Assembly (NCBI RefSeq): GCF_014898055.3
Contig: NW_023601543.1
Span: 8,922,440 to 8,986,439 of the forward strand
Reading direction: 5' to 3'
From: Talpa occidentalis
Taxonomy: Eukaryota > Chordata > Mammalia > Eulipotyphla > Talpidae
Length of the DNA stretch: 64,000 bases
The number at the start of each line of letters is the position of its first letter. The stretch's first letter is position 1. Below are positions 33,140 to 44,540 of this stretch, piece after piece. The position numbers and the translations under genes are program-made. The notes beneath the pieces are model-generated. The model saw only the letters and a program-made list of their open reading frames with translations, was not told the origin of the DNA and searched no databases.

Positions 33140-34850
33140 TGGATGGGTGTAGACAAAATTGGGATACAATTTTGGAGGTAGAGTCAGAAGGATTTGTGGC
33201 AGAAAGGAGCGCGAGGTAAGGAAATGAATAGATGCAACCTATTTTTTTTTTTTTTCATGTGAGCACCTGGAAAGACTAGGGGAGAAGGTTTTGGAAAGGA
33301 GCATGTGAGTCTGAATCTGACCTTGTTCGTTCTGAGGTGCCTACTAGATGGCCACGTGGGATAGTCAGGTAAGCGGTGGGACGTGTGCGTGGACATGCGT
33401 GCTTGGGAGTCATCACGCAGAGCTAGTGTTTAGAGCTGTAGGACTGAGAGAGGTCACTTAGGGTGAGAAGGAAAAGTGACTGCAAACAGAGTGAGGGGAG
33501 GCCGGTGAGATGCAACAGCGCCGCAGAGGGCAGTGTCCTGGAGCCCAGGGGGAGCAGCTTCCTGAATGGATGGACCAGTCAGCTGTGTCAGGCCCTGCTG
33601 GGAGCCAAGAAAATGCAGGGCAGAGACGAGACCACTGACTTTGGTTACACGAAGGTCACTGAAAACTTGGAAAAAAGCATGTCTGTAGAGTGGTGGAGAC
33701 AGACACTGAACCAGAATGAGTTGAAGGAAATGCAAAAGCTGAAGAATGGAAATGGCGACTACCAACCACTTATGAAAGAGATTTTCTTGTGAAGGGGAAC
33801 AGAAACGAGATACCATCTGGAATAGGGGTGCAGGGCAAAAAGGACTTTCAGGAAAATAGGGCATGTCTGTTTGCTGATGATGAGGGGGAGGGAGAGACCT
33901 AAGCCAAGGGAGTCATCCGTGGAGGCCAATGCCTGACGCCTAGGACGCTAGAGGAGACAGGATGGGTCCCTCGCACAAGTGGAGTTTAGCCTCAGGGAAA
34001 GTAGGGGCCTTGTCCCTGTAGTGCTCCTGCTTTACGATTAAGTGAGGCAGGAAAACCTGTCAGTGTGGGGTTGAATTTGAATGTGATCGCAGGTGTGACA
34101 AGGGAGGACCAGCTGTGAAATGTGGTTTTGGAGAGAAGAGAGGCAGCGTGGCAGCATGCTCAGGCAACCTAGAGGACTCGTTTGAAATTTATGCCCATGA
34201 TTTTTAAATGAAACCTGTCAACATCGCTGTGTGCGTTTTTTTGGGCTGTAGTCAGCTGCGAAAATACAGCGTTGAAATAGGCAGAGTGAAGTTGACTAAA
34301 GTTGGGACTTTGCAAGGAAGTTGTGATAGAGGGAGAGAGGGAAGTTGGAGAGTTAAGCTTGATTGCAAGAGAGTGACTAGCGATGGAGTGTTGGATCTCA
34401 CATCTGCTAACATCTGAGTGGATGATGAACTGGGAGGAGGTGGTAAGGTCAGTACATTGTAAGTCTTGATGGAGTTAACTACTGGGATGAGATTATTATG
34501 TTTGGTGAACTGGAACAAAAAGAAAGGCGGTTGGAGAAAAAGAGGTAAAAAGTGAGATTAAGGAGTGGCCAAGGAAGTAGAAGGGGAAAAGAATATTTTC
34601 TAAAGGAAGGGGTGGTTAATGGCCTGAGGCACTAAGTAGGATAGGGGTAGATGGGTGACAGTGGCATAAAATGGCAAGATTCTTATTGACTTTAACAAGG
34701 ACCTTTGCAATGGATCCATTGCAGTGAGTTGAGAATTGATTGAGCCATCAGAACTTAAGAGAGAGAAGTCAGAAGTTGGCTGTGAAGGGAATATAAAGAA
34801 ATTGGTGGTCACTAGAGAGGTCTATGAAGCCTTAAGACTTTGAACAGTGG
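33140..34850 (+). repeat. Old long G/A-rich repeat, family not named (copy 3)
   Basis: Blocks in order: 'ggtagagtcagaaggatttg', 'gcctactagatggccacgtg', 'ggagtcatcacgcagagcta', 'ggcagtgtcctggagcccag', 'agctgtgtcaggccctgctg', 'tttggttacacgaaggtcac', 'gggcatgtctgtttgctgat'. I recall the same order from an abundant old mammalian repeat. The open frames here (33463-33792, 33454-33864) are repeat-derived. A T-run lies at 33242-33255. The right part (from about 34 kb) is less certain. Confidence 0.5.
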
Positions 34851-34869
34851 AGCAATAGTTGATGGTTTT

Positions 34870-35725
34870 TAATTGAAATTAAGATAACTGTAGATTCACA
34901 TGAAGTTGCAAGAAATAATATGTAGAGATTTTTTTTGCACAACGTGTCCAGCTTCCCCATTGGTGATAGCCTGTAATAACACAGTACAGTAGGCCATCTG
35001 GAACGTTGACAGTGATGTAAAATACCAGCCCCATCCAGATTTCTCCAGCACTACCTGTAGCACATATAGTCAATTCCAGACAACTTCACCCCTTATATAT
35101 CAAATTGTCTGCTTTGTAAATATCCAATACTTGTTTTTATCATTCTGGCTTACTTTGCTATGCATAAGTCTCCATTTTGCTAAAAATATCTGCAGTTTAT
35201 CCTTTCTTTTGGCTATGTAATCCTCCACAATGTGGATACACCATATCTTTATGATCCAATGCTCCATCAGTGGCCATTGAGGCTGTGTCCATGTCCTACC
35301 TGTTGTAAATAATGAACATTATTTCCTGCTGCTATGAGCATTATGGAGCATATGGGGTTTGGTGTTGATGGTTTTATATTCTTTGAATATATGCCCAAAA
35401 GCGTGATTCCTGGGCTATATGGTATTTCCATTTTTAGATTTTTAAGGTAAACCCAGATTGATTTCTGTAATGGTTGTACCAGCCTACATTCCCACCGATC
35501 ATCATGGTGGTCCTTATTCTCTGCATCCTCTCCAGCGTTTGTTGTCAGGGGCCTTTCAATATGTGCCATTATCTTGGGCATACGGTGGTATCTGAGTGTG
35601 GCTTTAACCTACAGCTCTCTTATCAGAAGTGACAAAGAACATTTTTCATTTCTTTTGACCTTCTGGGTATCCTCTTTGGTGAATTGTCTATTCATATCTG
35701 CTGCCCAATTGATTTATTAATTGGG
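34870..35725 (-). mobile_element. Old L1: 3' UTR and ORF2 C-terminal region
   Basis: Antisense L1. Left end 'gtagattcacatgaagttgc' and 'gcaagaaataatatgtagag' are old L1 3' UTR words. Then 'cttttggctatgtaatcctc', 'atgctccatcagtggccatt', 'gtgattcctgggctatatgg', 'cctacattcccaccgatcat' and 'cttatcagaagtgacaaaga' are antisense ORF2. All frames are broken. Confidence 0.9.
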
Positions 35726-36260
35726 TTGTTAATTTTTTTATTTTAACCCATAGTTCTTTACATACTTTTTCAGTTCCACTTTCTCCTCTCCTTCTGGGAT
35801 TTCCTTGATATAAATTTTGATCTTTTGTTGTTTCCCGGGTCTCTGAAGTTCTGTACAGATTTTTTCCAGTCTGTTTAATCTCTGTTGTTCTATTGATCTG
35901 TTCTCAAGTTCACTGATTCTATCCTCTGTCATCTTCACTCTACTATTGAATCCACCCAGTGAGTCTTTTTATTTATATTATTGTATTTTTCATTTTTAGA
36001 ATTCCCATTTTGTTCTTTTAAAATTTTTCTGCTTCTGAGATTTTAATTTTAAGCATTTTTGTGATGGGTGTTTTAAAATCCTTGTAAATAGTTACAACAT
36101 CTAAATCATCTCAGTGTTGGCACTAGCTGATTATCTTGTTTTTTGCATTCAAGTTGTGATTTTCCTGGTTCTTGAATTTTTATTATTTTGGACAAAAAAA
36201 TGTAAATGTCCTGGTCATTTTGACTAATATATTGGGAATCTCTGGATCAGTCTGAAATGC
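35726..36260 (-). pseudogene. HAL1/L1 ORF1-like remnant
   Basis: A minus-strand frame (35738-35938) contains RISELENRSIEQQ, a coiled-coil style stretch, and later YIKEIPEGEEKVE, which corresponds to the IPEGEE region of L1 ORF1 proteins. Upstream on that strand, text such as antisense 'atcatctcagtgttggcact' and 'attttcctggttcttgaatt' matches HAL1-type sequence. L1 ORF1 protein binds RNA as a trimer in the retrotransposition particle; this copy is a decayed fragment with no intact start. Confidence 0.65.
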
Positions 36261-37375
36261 TTTAGTAAGCAGTCAGCCTGTGTAGGCCTGGCCAGCAGGT
36301 GCTGGTCTCCATGCGTTGTGTTGTAAGGCAGTGAAGTCTTCGGGCTTTTGCAGTGTTACTTTGGTTGGCCTGGTTTATTTGTGCCACTGCTTTTGCCTAA
36401 GGGGACAGGGCGGGCGGGGGGAGGGTTACCTGGGCCAACAAGGTTGAAGTGGCTCCCTGGGAAGGCTACTTGTGGTCACTGATGTTCCCCTGCCAGCTCC
36501 CCTACTTGCCCCAACATCTCTTGGCAATGAAAGGGAGTCTCATGTCCTTTTTTCCCATTGTGGGGACAAAAGTGCTTATGGTGCAGGGGTAGGCCCCACT
36601 GATGTCTCCCAAAGCAGGGCAGTCTCCCAAGTCTGCAGGGACAAAGAGTCTAGGCCTACTTATTGGGGCAAGCTGTGCCTTGTTCTCTGCCTGGCTGCCT
36701 GGTGTTTCTCTGCAAGGGAGGGGAATCTTGGCCCCAGGGAGGAAAAGCCCTTCCCTTGGCCATTTGGAGTTAGTAGAACTCCTCTTGCTGGCGCTCCCAG
36801 CCTCACTGGATATTGTCAGAGGGATAACTGATTTGGAGAAGGAAAAAGTCTGCTGGGCTGTCTCATGTTTTCAGCTGGGCATCAGGAAAATTCTGGGTCT
36901 GGGTCACTTTCTGTTGGATAAGGGTGTTCTTGAGGGACCCTCCCACTGTGTGTTCCTGCAATCCTAGGATCCTAGACTAGATTGCGGGCCTTTTGTCACC
37001 TGTCTGAGCTCTTCTCCATTTGCCTCTGGCATTATTCCCAAGATGTGTACTTGTCCTTGGTGCAGAGGAGTGGGGAGAGGTGCATCCACCTCATTTTGTC
37101 TGGGTTGGAAGTCTTATTCTGTGCTAAATACCAGCAAGAGCAAGCCAAGCAAGTGAGCCTGGTCAATAGGATGAGATCCCACAAAAAGCTAAGAGAAAAG
37201 GACTCAGAACACAGATGACCGCTGAGAAGATCAACGTTGCAAGAGGTGGGTGGGAGGGAAGGTGTGGAGTCAGGTAAGTTAATAGGTTTGGTAACAGGAA
37301 TTTGGGAATATTCTTACCCAATAGGCCTCATTATTTTTCTGTGAAACAGAGAGGCAGCGTTCCAGCCTAGGTGCT
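36261..37375. other. Unassigned sequence
   Basis: GC-richer part (36390-36960) with overlapping plus-strand frames of about 120 codons that show no domain. 'gatcagtctgaaatgcttta' at 36247 and neighbours may extend the L1/HAL1 element. No gene supported. Confidence 0.4.
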
Positions 37376-37665
37376 AGAGTTTGACATTCTTGGCTAGGTA
37401 TGCTACTGTGCTTCTTTCCAGCTGTGGGACCTTTGGCAAGTCACTTAATTCCTCTGTGCCTCAGTTTCCCACAAAATGGAGATAATGAGCATGTATTTTC
37501 ATAGGAATATAATGATGGTTAATTGAAATGAATAAATATTTGTAAAGTGCTTAGAATCAGGTATTTGCTTTGTACATTAAACAATCTCAGAGGATTCTTA
37601 TGTGTATTAAATTATTGCTAAGCAACGTGCTTAGCCAACTGCCTGGTATATAGCATTGAACACAT
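37376..37665 (+). repeat. MIR, well preserved core
   Basis: Sense MIR: 'gctgtgggacctttggcaag', 'tcacttaattcctctgtgcc', 'tcagtttcccacaaaatgga', 'taaagtgcttagaatcaggt'. The core is close to the remembered consensus. A second MIR/L2-like tail ('gcctggtatatagcattgaa') follows to about 37665. Confidence 0.85.
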
Positions 37666-39034
37666 GATACTATCATTTTCATAGTTACGTGAATTTTTCA
37701 GCCATAGGCTGTTTACTTAAAGTAAAATCATTTGTCCATTTTTGCCACTCAGGTCAACCTGTGGTTTGGTAGAGAGGGTCCAGATAGAACGTGGAACCAG
37801 TCTGGGTTGGCATAGTGGAGTTGGGAGTAATATGAGGAGCTCCAAGATGCAATGGAGCATTTATTTCCCAGGACAACTCTGAGTGTTGGGGCCCATTGGG
37901 CTCCCCCTAGAGCCTGCTCACCCACAGTCTTATATGCAGCTTTCTGACCTTCTTTGGTTAAGCCTGAGTGCTCCTCCAGGGCAAGGACTTCTATTAAGGG
38001 AAGGTTCCCATCACTTCATTTTACAACGTGCTCTCCATGTTACAACGTACACTCAACATTTGAAAGTCCCTGAGAAAACCATTGTTTTCAAGTGTCTGAA
38101 AGACGTTCATATGAGCAGTCAGCTACATCAACCATGTAAGAAGTCCTAGCTCTATTTGTTCTGCGGCAGTGGAAAAAATCAGGGTCTTTCATGGTGATGG
38201 AAAAGGAATACAAAGAAGTATTAAGAGCGCCATCTTGTGGAATGATCTATCATTACCATTTAGAAGTCAAAAAGCCACCAGAGTGAGGCTGTTTCCTTTC
38301 TATCCCCAAGGCCCAGTCTGGAAGAAACACTTTGTCAATTATTTTGAGTAAATGAATGAATGACAGAGGGTGATGAGGGTGGATTAGAGACTTGGTTTGG
38401 AAAGTTTACCTGGATGTTACGTTGACAGAATGTATGCTGTGCCATCCATTATTGCTTTGGAGACCTTTAAAAATGGTGTAATTGCTCCAGGGCATTATTT
38501 TATACCTGCCATCGAAGAAAATAAAGGATAAAATTATTTGCCTGAAGAAATCAGACATTACCAACTTTTTCATGTTGTCAGTGGCAGGTGAATAGAGTAT
38601 CTGATGGGATTATTCTCTTCCTGTAATTACCAGTGTTCAGCAAAGTAATAGAGCTGCTCAAGAGCGTGAAGAATATAGTTAGCTTCAGAACTGGTGGGTG
38701 TTCTCCATATTTTATTAGGCTAAACTAGTGAAATTGACAGTCGAACTATTTTGACCATTAAGAATGTCAATGTCGTGTGGATTGACCCAATGTTTCCAAT
38801 CAGTTCATATAAAAAATTATTCTGGATATATGGTAGGTCTGGATACTGTGCCTGATTTTACAGAGACAGATAAAATATGGGCCCTGCCTTCACATGTCTC
38901 ACCATTCAGTGGGGAAGCAGACACTTAGCCAGCATGCCTCATATTCTAGTTATTTCCATTAAGTGCCAACAGTATTAGGTTAAGCCAAAATCTGTAGCAG
39001 TGCAATGAGATCTCTAGGAAGGCGTAATAGTAAG
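37666..39034. other. Unassigned sequence
   Basis: No gene supported. 38300-38365 ends in 'gtaaatgaatgaatgaca', typical of an L2 3' end. The stretch 38400-38830 is non-repetitive by eye and could be conserved non-coding DNA, but it has no strong motif cluster. Confidence 0.4.
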
Positions 39035-39250
39035 AGGCGTGAGGGCATGCACTCTGGCATCAAACTGAATCTGAATCCTAATTTTGCTGCCTATTAGGTG
39101 GGTGACTTTGAGCAAGGTACTGAACTCTACACCTCAGCTTTCTCATTGATGTAATGTGGTGCCCACTCCATGTGATTGAAGTGAGGATTGAATGAGTTAA
39201 TATGTCCAGAGCACTCACCATAGCACCTAGCACAACGTACATGCTGTGGA
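39035..39250 (+). repeat. MIR, near full length
   Basis: Sense MIR: 'catgcactctggcatcaaac', 'ggtgggtgactttgagcaag', 'acctcagctttctcattgat', 'ggattgaatgagttaatatg', 'ccatagcacctagcacaacg'. Clear block order. Confidence 0.85.
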
Positions 39251-40490
39251 AGTTTAGCTGCTATCATCATCATCCTCTCTGTTACTGCAGAGGAAGCATG
39301 GGAGTTGTTCTTTGTAGGACACGTTCAATTACATTATTCATTCTTTTTTTTTATTCAAGAACGTACATATTCAGTTCCTTCTTTTCTCAGTTCCTGTGTG
39401 GAATAGGTAGAAACTCCATTGTCTACTGCTTTTTATTGATCATTACCGCCTTGTAGTCTGGGCCTGGGGTCAGAGCTAGAGCAAAGGGATAGGGAAATGA
39501 AAGGACAGCCGACAGCAGTACTAGCTGCCAAGGAACACAGGGTACGTGGGGGTTTACATCAAGAGCATGGAAGAGTAAGCCAAAGCCGAGATTATCTGAA
39601 TCTGCTTGTACTTTTGTGTCTCATTTTGAAGGTAAAATCTATTCTGTCTTGGCGTTAAGAAAATCTGTTGAAATATCTGGGAAGACGCCAGACAAAATCA
39701 AGGCCGGGCTGTGCCCCATGGTGGGCATTTAGTGCCGTGAGCTCGCTCTGTGCACATTGCCCCACACTGAATGCTCTGTGTTTTCAAGCTGTGAAATCAC
39801 CCGCCATAAAATACATTTTCTGTTAAATTGCTTAATCCTAAGAGAATGTTTGTGCCATATCAAAAATATTGACAGTGAAGAGGTAAGGTGATAAAAGTTA
39901 ACTATGGAATATGGTTACAATTTTCTGTTGTTTGCAATGCCTTTTTTTCCACCTAGCAATGTTTTGCAGCACACCTTTCTGAAAATTGCACAGTGTTCAC
40001 CATTTGCTTGTTCACTACATCCAGGTTGTCAGGCTAAGGCTGGTGGTAGTTGGTGTTCAATATTCCATAAAATGTCAAATCAGAACAGTGAGGTCCTTGT
40101 ACCCTGTCCCCGGCCGTGGGCTCTGAAATTTGAGGAGCCCATCAACTTCACCTATTGTCAAGTCCATATTTGCTGCTCTGTTGTCTAGGGTGAGATCAGG
40201 ATTTCTCCGGAAGGTCCACATGAGACCCCAGTGGAAGGAGAAGTACCTCCAGATTGTGTAGAACACAGGCTGCATGGGAGGACTGATTTCATGGTGCTGT
40301 TTGAGCTAACTTGCCTCCAGAAATCCTAAGGCCTCTTGAAAATTTATGTGGAAACTATCATTGCCTGTATTTACTTTCAACCAATCACCTTTATTATTGT
40401 TTCAATAAGGGCATTGTGTTTTTTTTTGTTTGTTTGTTTTTCTTTACTAAATATAGACCAGCCATCAACTTGAACTTAAAATGACACAGC
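39251..40490. other. Unassigned sequence including a possible conserved segment
   Basis: 39600-39870 is non-repetitive and keeps CpGs ('cttggcgttaagaaaatctg', 'agtgccgtgagctcgctctg', 'aaatcacccgccataaaata'). A (TTTG)n-type stretch lies at about 40420-40440. No gene supported; the frames at 39904-40188 and 40075-40275 are unsupported. Confidence 0.4.
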
Positions 40491-40905
40491 AGTTAGCTCA
40501 GTCGGTGGTGCAGAAAGAGTCTTTTATGCTGCTATGATTTGAGCCCGCTATATATATGTTCCTGACTAGCTCTGCCAGCAAGGCTCGACGAGTCATACTT
40601 TGTCTAGATCCCTATTAGGACTAATAATATAAGAGGTAACGCCAGCTTAGCATGTGCATGATCTATTTGCCTTTAGCGTGCCTCGCGGATTTTGAAAGTT
40701 TGCAAAAGTCATTACCTATGAGATATGTCACAGGTCAAAGAAAAGTGTCCTGGCCAAACCATAGTGGATCAATTTGTGGTAGAGTTTGACTTGGTCATTT
40801 ATGAGACACACAGTCTCTGTCCATCTTTGCAACTTAGTAACAAAGCTCGCAAAATTTGCCCAATGCCAATGTTAAACCTGGTTGAAGATCAATAATAAGG
40901 GGAAC
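40491..40905 (+). repeat. Ancient tRNA-headed SINE, LF-SINE-like, possibly exapted
   Basis: The left end has a tRNA-like box A (TTAGCTCAGTCGGTGG, 40493-40508) and, at tRNA spacing, a box B-like GATTTGAGCCC (40536-40546). A body of about 350 bases follows without A-tail: 'agatccctattaggactaat', 'gcgtgcctcgcggattttga', 'gatatgtcacaggtcaaaga', 'ccaaaccatagtggatcaat', 'ggtagagtttgacttggtca'. It is not related to the young SINE. The layout and words fit my memory of LF-SINE, the coelacanth-to-mammal family, some copies of which became enhancers or exons. The assignment is recall, unverified. Confidence 0.5.
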
Positions 40906-41644
40906 CAAAAACGAAACAACAGCAGAATTCCGTGTAAAACAACTTGCTTTCCTTGTGGGTGCTGATATTGGTGAGCGCAAGTACAACCTTGAGGAAGAAA
41001 TGAGAGGCCTATCTCTCCCTTCTCTCCCCTCCCCAGCAGTTACTCCTATGTCATTGTCCCTTCTGCTAAGTACTGGAAGGGACGCTCAGGTCAGATTGCT
41101 CCAGGTTTAGAAGCCATAACAAGAATAGAGATGATAATAATATTAGCTACACTTTCTGGCACGTTCACTCTGTTTAGGTGCTTAAAATGTCTTACCACAT
41201 TTAGTTCTTACTGAAACTCAGATGTAGATATTTTTCTGCTCCTCATTGTAATATTCTAACAACTTCATTTTCAAGAAAAAAGCAGTTCTATTCTCCCTGA
41301 AAGCAAAGAGAAGAAAACCTCGCAAATCAGCTGCAAGGATGAAGACACTCCCTAGTTTTTACTAGAAATGTACCTCCTTGCTCAGCCGCCACTGCATCAA
41401 ACTGTCTGACCTTGATGATCTAGATCCTTCCAAACTGAGCATCTGAGTCAAAAGCTTTCTCTTTTAGAATCGTGAGTGTGCCCCTCCTGCTTGTCTTCTT
41501 CATTCTGGGTGCAAGGACAGGCTGAGCATCTGATGTGCCTCCACTAATCATTGCCCTAAATGCCCTTACCTTCTTCCCGGAGGTACAGTTCCAGGAAATC
41601 TGACTTCCCTACATTAGCTGCTCACGCACAAATGCCTCACAGGT
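40906..41644. other. Unassigned sequence
   Basis: At 41125-41240 'gatgataataatattagcta' and 'cttaccacatttagttctta' resemble the 5' part of an antisense MIR. The remainder is unassigned. Confidence 0.4.
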
Positions 41645-41850
41645 AGGGTTGCCAGATTTAGCGAACAAAAATAGACCATGCCTCTCGTTAAATTTGAATT
41701 TCGGATAAACAATAACAAAACAGTTATTTTTAGTCTAAGTTGGTCCCAAAGAGTGCATGGGACATTCTTACACTGAGAAAATTCATTATTACCCTAGAGG
41801 CAGATTTCGCTAGCATCCTATATCGAATCTGGTAATCCTGCCTGCTTTTT
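41645..41850 (+). mobile_element. Palindromic MITE-like DNA transposon
   Basis: Left end 'agggttgccagatttagc' pairs with the reverse complement of right end 'gaatctggtaatcctg'. The two halves are extended inverted copies with a central hinge near 'agtgcatgggacattcttac'. About 205 bases, no coding capacity. I recall this palindromic family from mammalian genomes but not a certain name. Confidence 0.7.
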
Positions 41851-42059
41851 ATAATTCCAAAATTATATAAATGAAATACAGCGGTCAGACCAATTTTAGC
41901 TTGTTTCCTTCTAGTGGGAAGTAACAGGCCATCAACTGAGTAGCATCAACTTATAGAATAACTGAAGCAAGAGCCTGGAGGCATGCTAATTAGATGCAGG
42001 CTTGCATAGAAAGTCTTGCCTCATTTTACACTTTCGGTGGTTCAGGTCCCAGAGGTCAG

Positions 42060-42770
42060 TCAGTAATGTCCCCTCAAAAATCCCCATCCCAGCCTAGAAC
42101 CCCATTTTTCCGTTACAGGATTGCTGATAAATAGGTGGTAGGCCAAAAACCAAAGAACCCAACGAATAAATGGGCAGCACAAGTGGGCAGACAGTTCACC
42201 AGCGAGGCTACCCAGAAGGATAATAGACATGAAAAAATGTTCATCGCCACTAAGGAGAGACAGGTTAAAACCACCGTGAGCTACCACCCCACGCCCGTGA
42301 GCAGGGCGCCTAGCATCAAGACCTCCAACAAGGGCCGGGGAGGACAGAGAGGAAAAGGAACCCTGATTCGCTGTTGCTGAGAATGGGAGCTGGTGCGACC
42401 ATTCTGGAAAGTCACCTGACTTTACCTTCAATAACTAAAGCTGGAACCCGGTTAGCCCACTCTTGGGCATCGACCCACAGAGTCTGAGCCGTCACCATGG
42501 AAACACTGTGCCCTGCCATTGTTCACGGCAGCATTATTTACAATAGCTTGGGCCTGGGAGCAGCCTAAATGTCCGTCCGTAGATGTGGCCTCTCTACACT
42601 ATGGAATACCATGCAGCCATGGGAAAGGTGAAGGGCAGCCATTTACAGTGAGTTGGAGGAGCTTGACAGAGTTATGTGCAATAAAACCAGTCAGAATAAC
42701 AACATCTCCTGGACATTTACATAGCGGATGAACTGATAAAGCAAAATACTTACAAACACTAGTGCATGTC
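42060..42770 (+). mobile_element. Old L1 ORF2 C-terminal region, CpG-altered
   Basis: Sense ORF2 order in decayed form: 'ataaatgggcagcacaagtg', 'taatagacatgaaaaaatgt', 'ggttaaaaccaccgtgagct', 'gcagcattatttacaatagc', 'cactatggaataccatgcag', 'gttatgtgcaataaaaccag'. Several frames carry pieces of ORF2-like protein, split by frameshifts. The copy is unusually GC-rich for an old L1. Confidence 0.85.
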
Positions 42771-43225
42771 ATCAAACAGCATGGGGGCTCTGAAATTAAG
42801 AGGGAATGGGGGAGGCAAAAAGGCCAGAGGTCATAAGGTGGGGAGAAAGGAAACCCCTTTGCCATGCCAAAGGGGTCAGTTAGGACTGAAGTCCAACCCA
42901 GAAGTTGCACCTAGTGGAAAAGGTGTCCCCCACACCTGCTTCCCCACTCCCTGCACACGCATGTGCCTTGCACTTGCCAAATCAGTCACTGCCAGGCTGA
43001 GCCTGCAAAGAGTAGGTGCCTTTTTTGGGGGAAATTTGCATAAAGGCACTGGGCTGCCGGCCCTGATTCACACAGACATTTAACACTTATTTGCAAAGTC
43101 ACTAATGGGAATACAGAGATGGATGGGGCCTGGTCCCCTTTTTCTAGGAATACAGAGCCTGGCGGAGGACAGACCAATTAAAAAAAAAAAAAAAAAAAAA
43201 ACCAAAAAAAAAAAAAAAAAAAACA
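42771..43225 (+). repeat. Unassigned sequence ending in a double A-run
   Basis: An A-run of about 22 at 43180-43201, CC, then about 20 A at 43204-43223. The sequence just before ('gagatggatggggcctggtc') resembles an old LINE-end block, so the runs may have grown from an A-rich repeat tail. No target duplication found. Confidence 0.45.
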
Positions 43226-44309
43226 CTCTAGAAAAGGTGCCCGGAGACGGGGCATGTCAGGACAGCAGGAGAGCAGAGAAGAGGGGCAGGTTTCTCAGCC
43301 CAGTGACATGACGCTAGAGGCATATTCAGAGACCTTGGGGGTTGGCTAGAATGCAGATGAAGAATCAGCCTGGCAAAGCAGGAGGGAATTGAGGGAAGTA
43401 GAGGCATTGCAGGCAGAGGGCAAAGTGGTGGCAGCGAATTTACAGCTGTGTGAAACTCATTGCCACGTGTGGGAAACCTCTAGCTCCTCGCATCAGCTGT
43501 GAGAGCTGGGGATGAGGAGATGCCAAGTGATGAAAGATCTCCATGTTCAGAATGCATTTGGGAAACACAGGATGAGCCCGCGCCCTGTGGGGTAGCTCTC
43601 CTCCCTGCACTGTTCCCCCAGTGCACAATAAAATAATGAGTGCAACTAGTAAGCACTCAATTTTATTAAATGAATGAATGAACAAGAGATTGAGTGATGG
43701 CGGGATTTTTCAGGACCTTTAATAGGTCCATATGTATTCTCAACCTGGGGGGAGGGAGGGTCCACATGCAGAATTTCCACCTTACTTGACCACATGAGTT
43801 TTATGGAATAACCTTTTTGTGGAATAATACCTTTTTAAAGACTCTGGCTTTTAGGCCACCTTTGGGGAACACATGCTCCGTGGAAGACATTCCAACGAAG
43901 AACTCCATGAATGTATAAAAAGTGAGAGAGAGCCAGGATAAAGTTTGGAGGATCACACTTAAGTAAGGTGAAGGTCAACTCTCTCGGGAGATTCTCCCTG
44001 CAACGAGATAATTGATAGCAGGTGAGCAGCATCGGTGGCCACACCAGGTGAGCTGGCCGCAGTTCCCAGGGCTTTGCAAGGCCTTTTCAGCAACAGTCAT
44101 TCATACTCACTTTTTTCCTTTCTCTCATTCACAAGTCCAGATTCTATCCCTGCTAATCAGGAGAACACCCAGCTTCCCTATGGGCAAAATGTTCGCACAC
44201 CAATGCTAATCTCTGCCACAGTGGTCTCCAGAGATAAGAGCGTTTGTCAAGCACAAACTTGACATCAGGCATTTTCTACATTGTCTGGCCTTGATTTCCC
44301 ATGACAGCT
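43226..44309. other. Unassigned sequence with an L2-like end
   Basis: 43605-43690 ends 'ttattaaatgaatgaatgaa', the usual L2 3' end, preceded by 'gcacaataaaataatgagtg'. The rest, including frames at 43835-44262, is unassigned. Confidence 0.45.
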
Positions 44310-44540
44310 GGGGGCAAGATAATGCTATAATATTTATGAGTGTTTACTCAGTGCCAAGCATTGGGCGAAATACACTTTACAAACCTTGCCTCTTAATCTT
44401 TATAGCAACCCAATCCATTTATAACAAAATGGAGATACGGAGAAGTTAAATAACCTGTGCAGGGTCACACAGCTCATAAGTGGAGCAAGGACTTGAACCT
44501 GGATCTGACACCAAAGCCCATGTGCATAACCACTGCAGCT
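44310..44540 (-). repeat. MIR, near full length
   Basis: Antisense MIR with all blocks: 'taatatttatgagtgtttac', 'tcagtgccaagcattgggcg', 'ggtcacacagctcataagtg', 'gcaaggacttgaacctggat', 'tgtgcataaccactgcagct'. The last block is the reverse of the tRNA-derived 5' end. Confidence 0.88.

Noticed and set aside
33463..33792. 109-codon plus-strand frame with a lysine/glutamate-rich end
   Set aside because: It lies wholly inside the old G/A-rich repeat.
40493..40546. Possible functional tRNA gene
   Set aside because: Box A and box B words are present, but the intervening and 3' sequence cannot complete a tRNA cloverleaf and there is no T-run terminator. It is better explained as the head of an old SINE.
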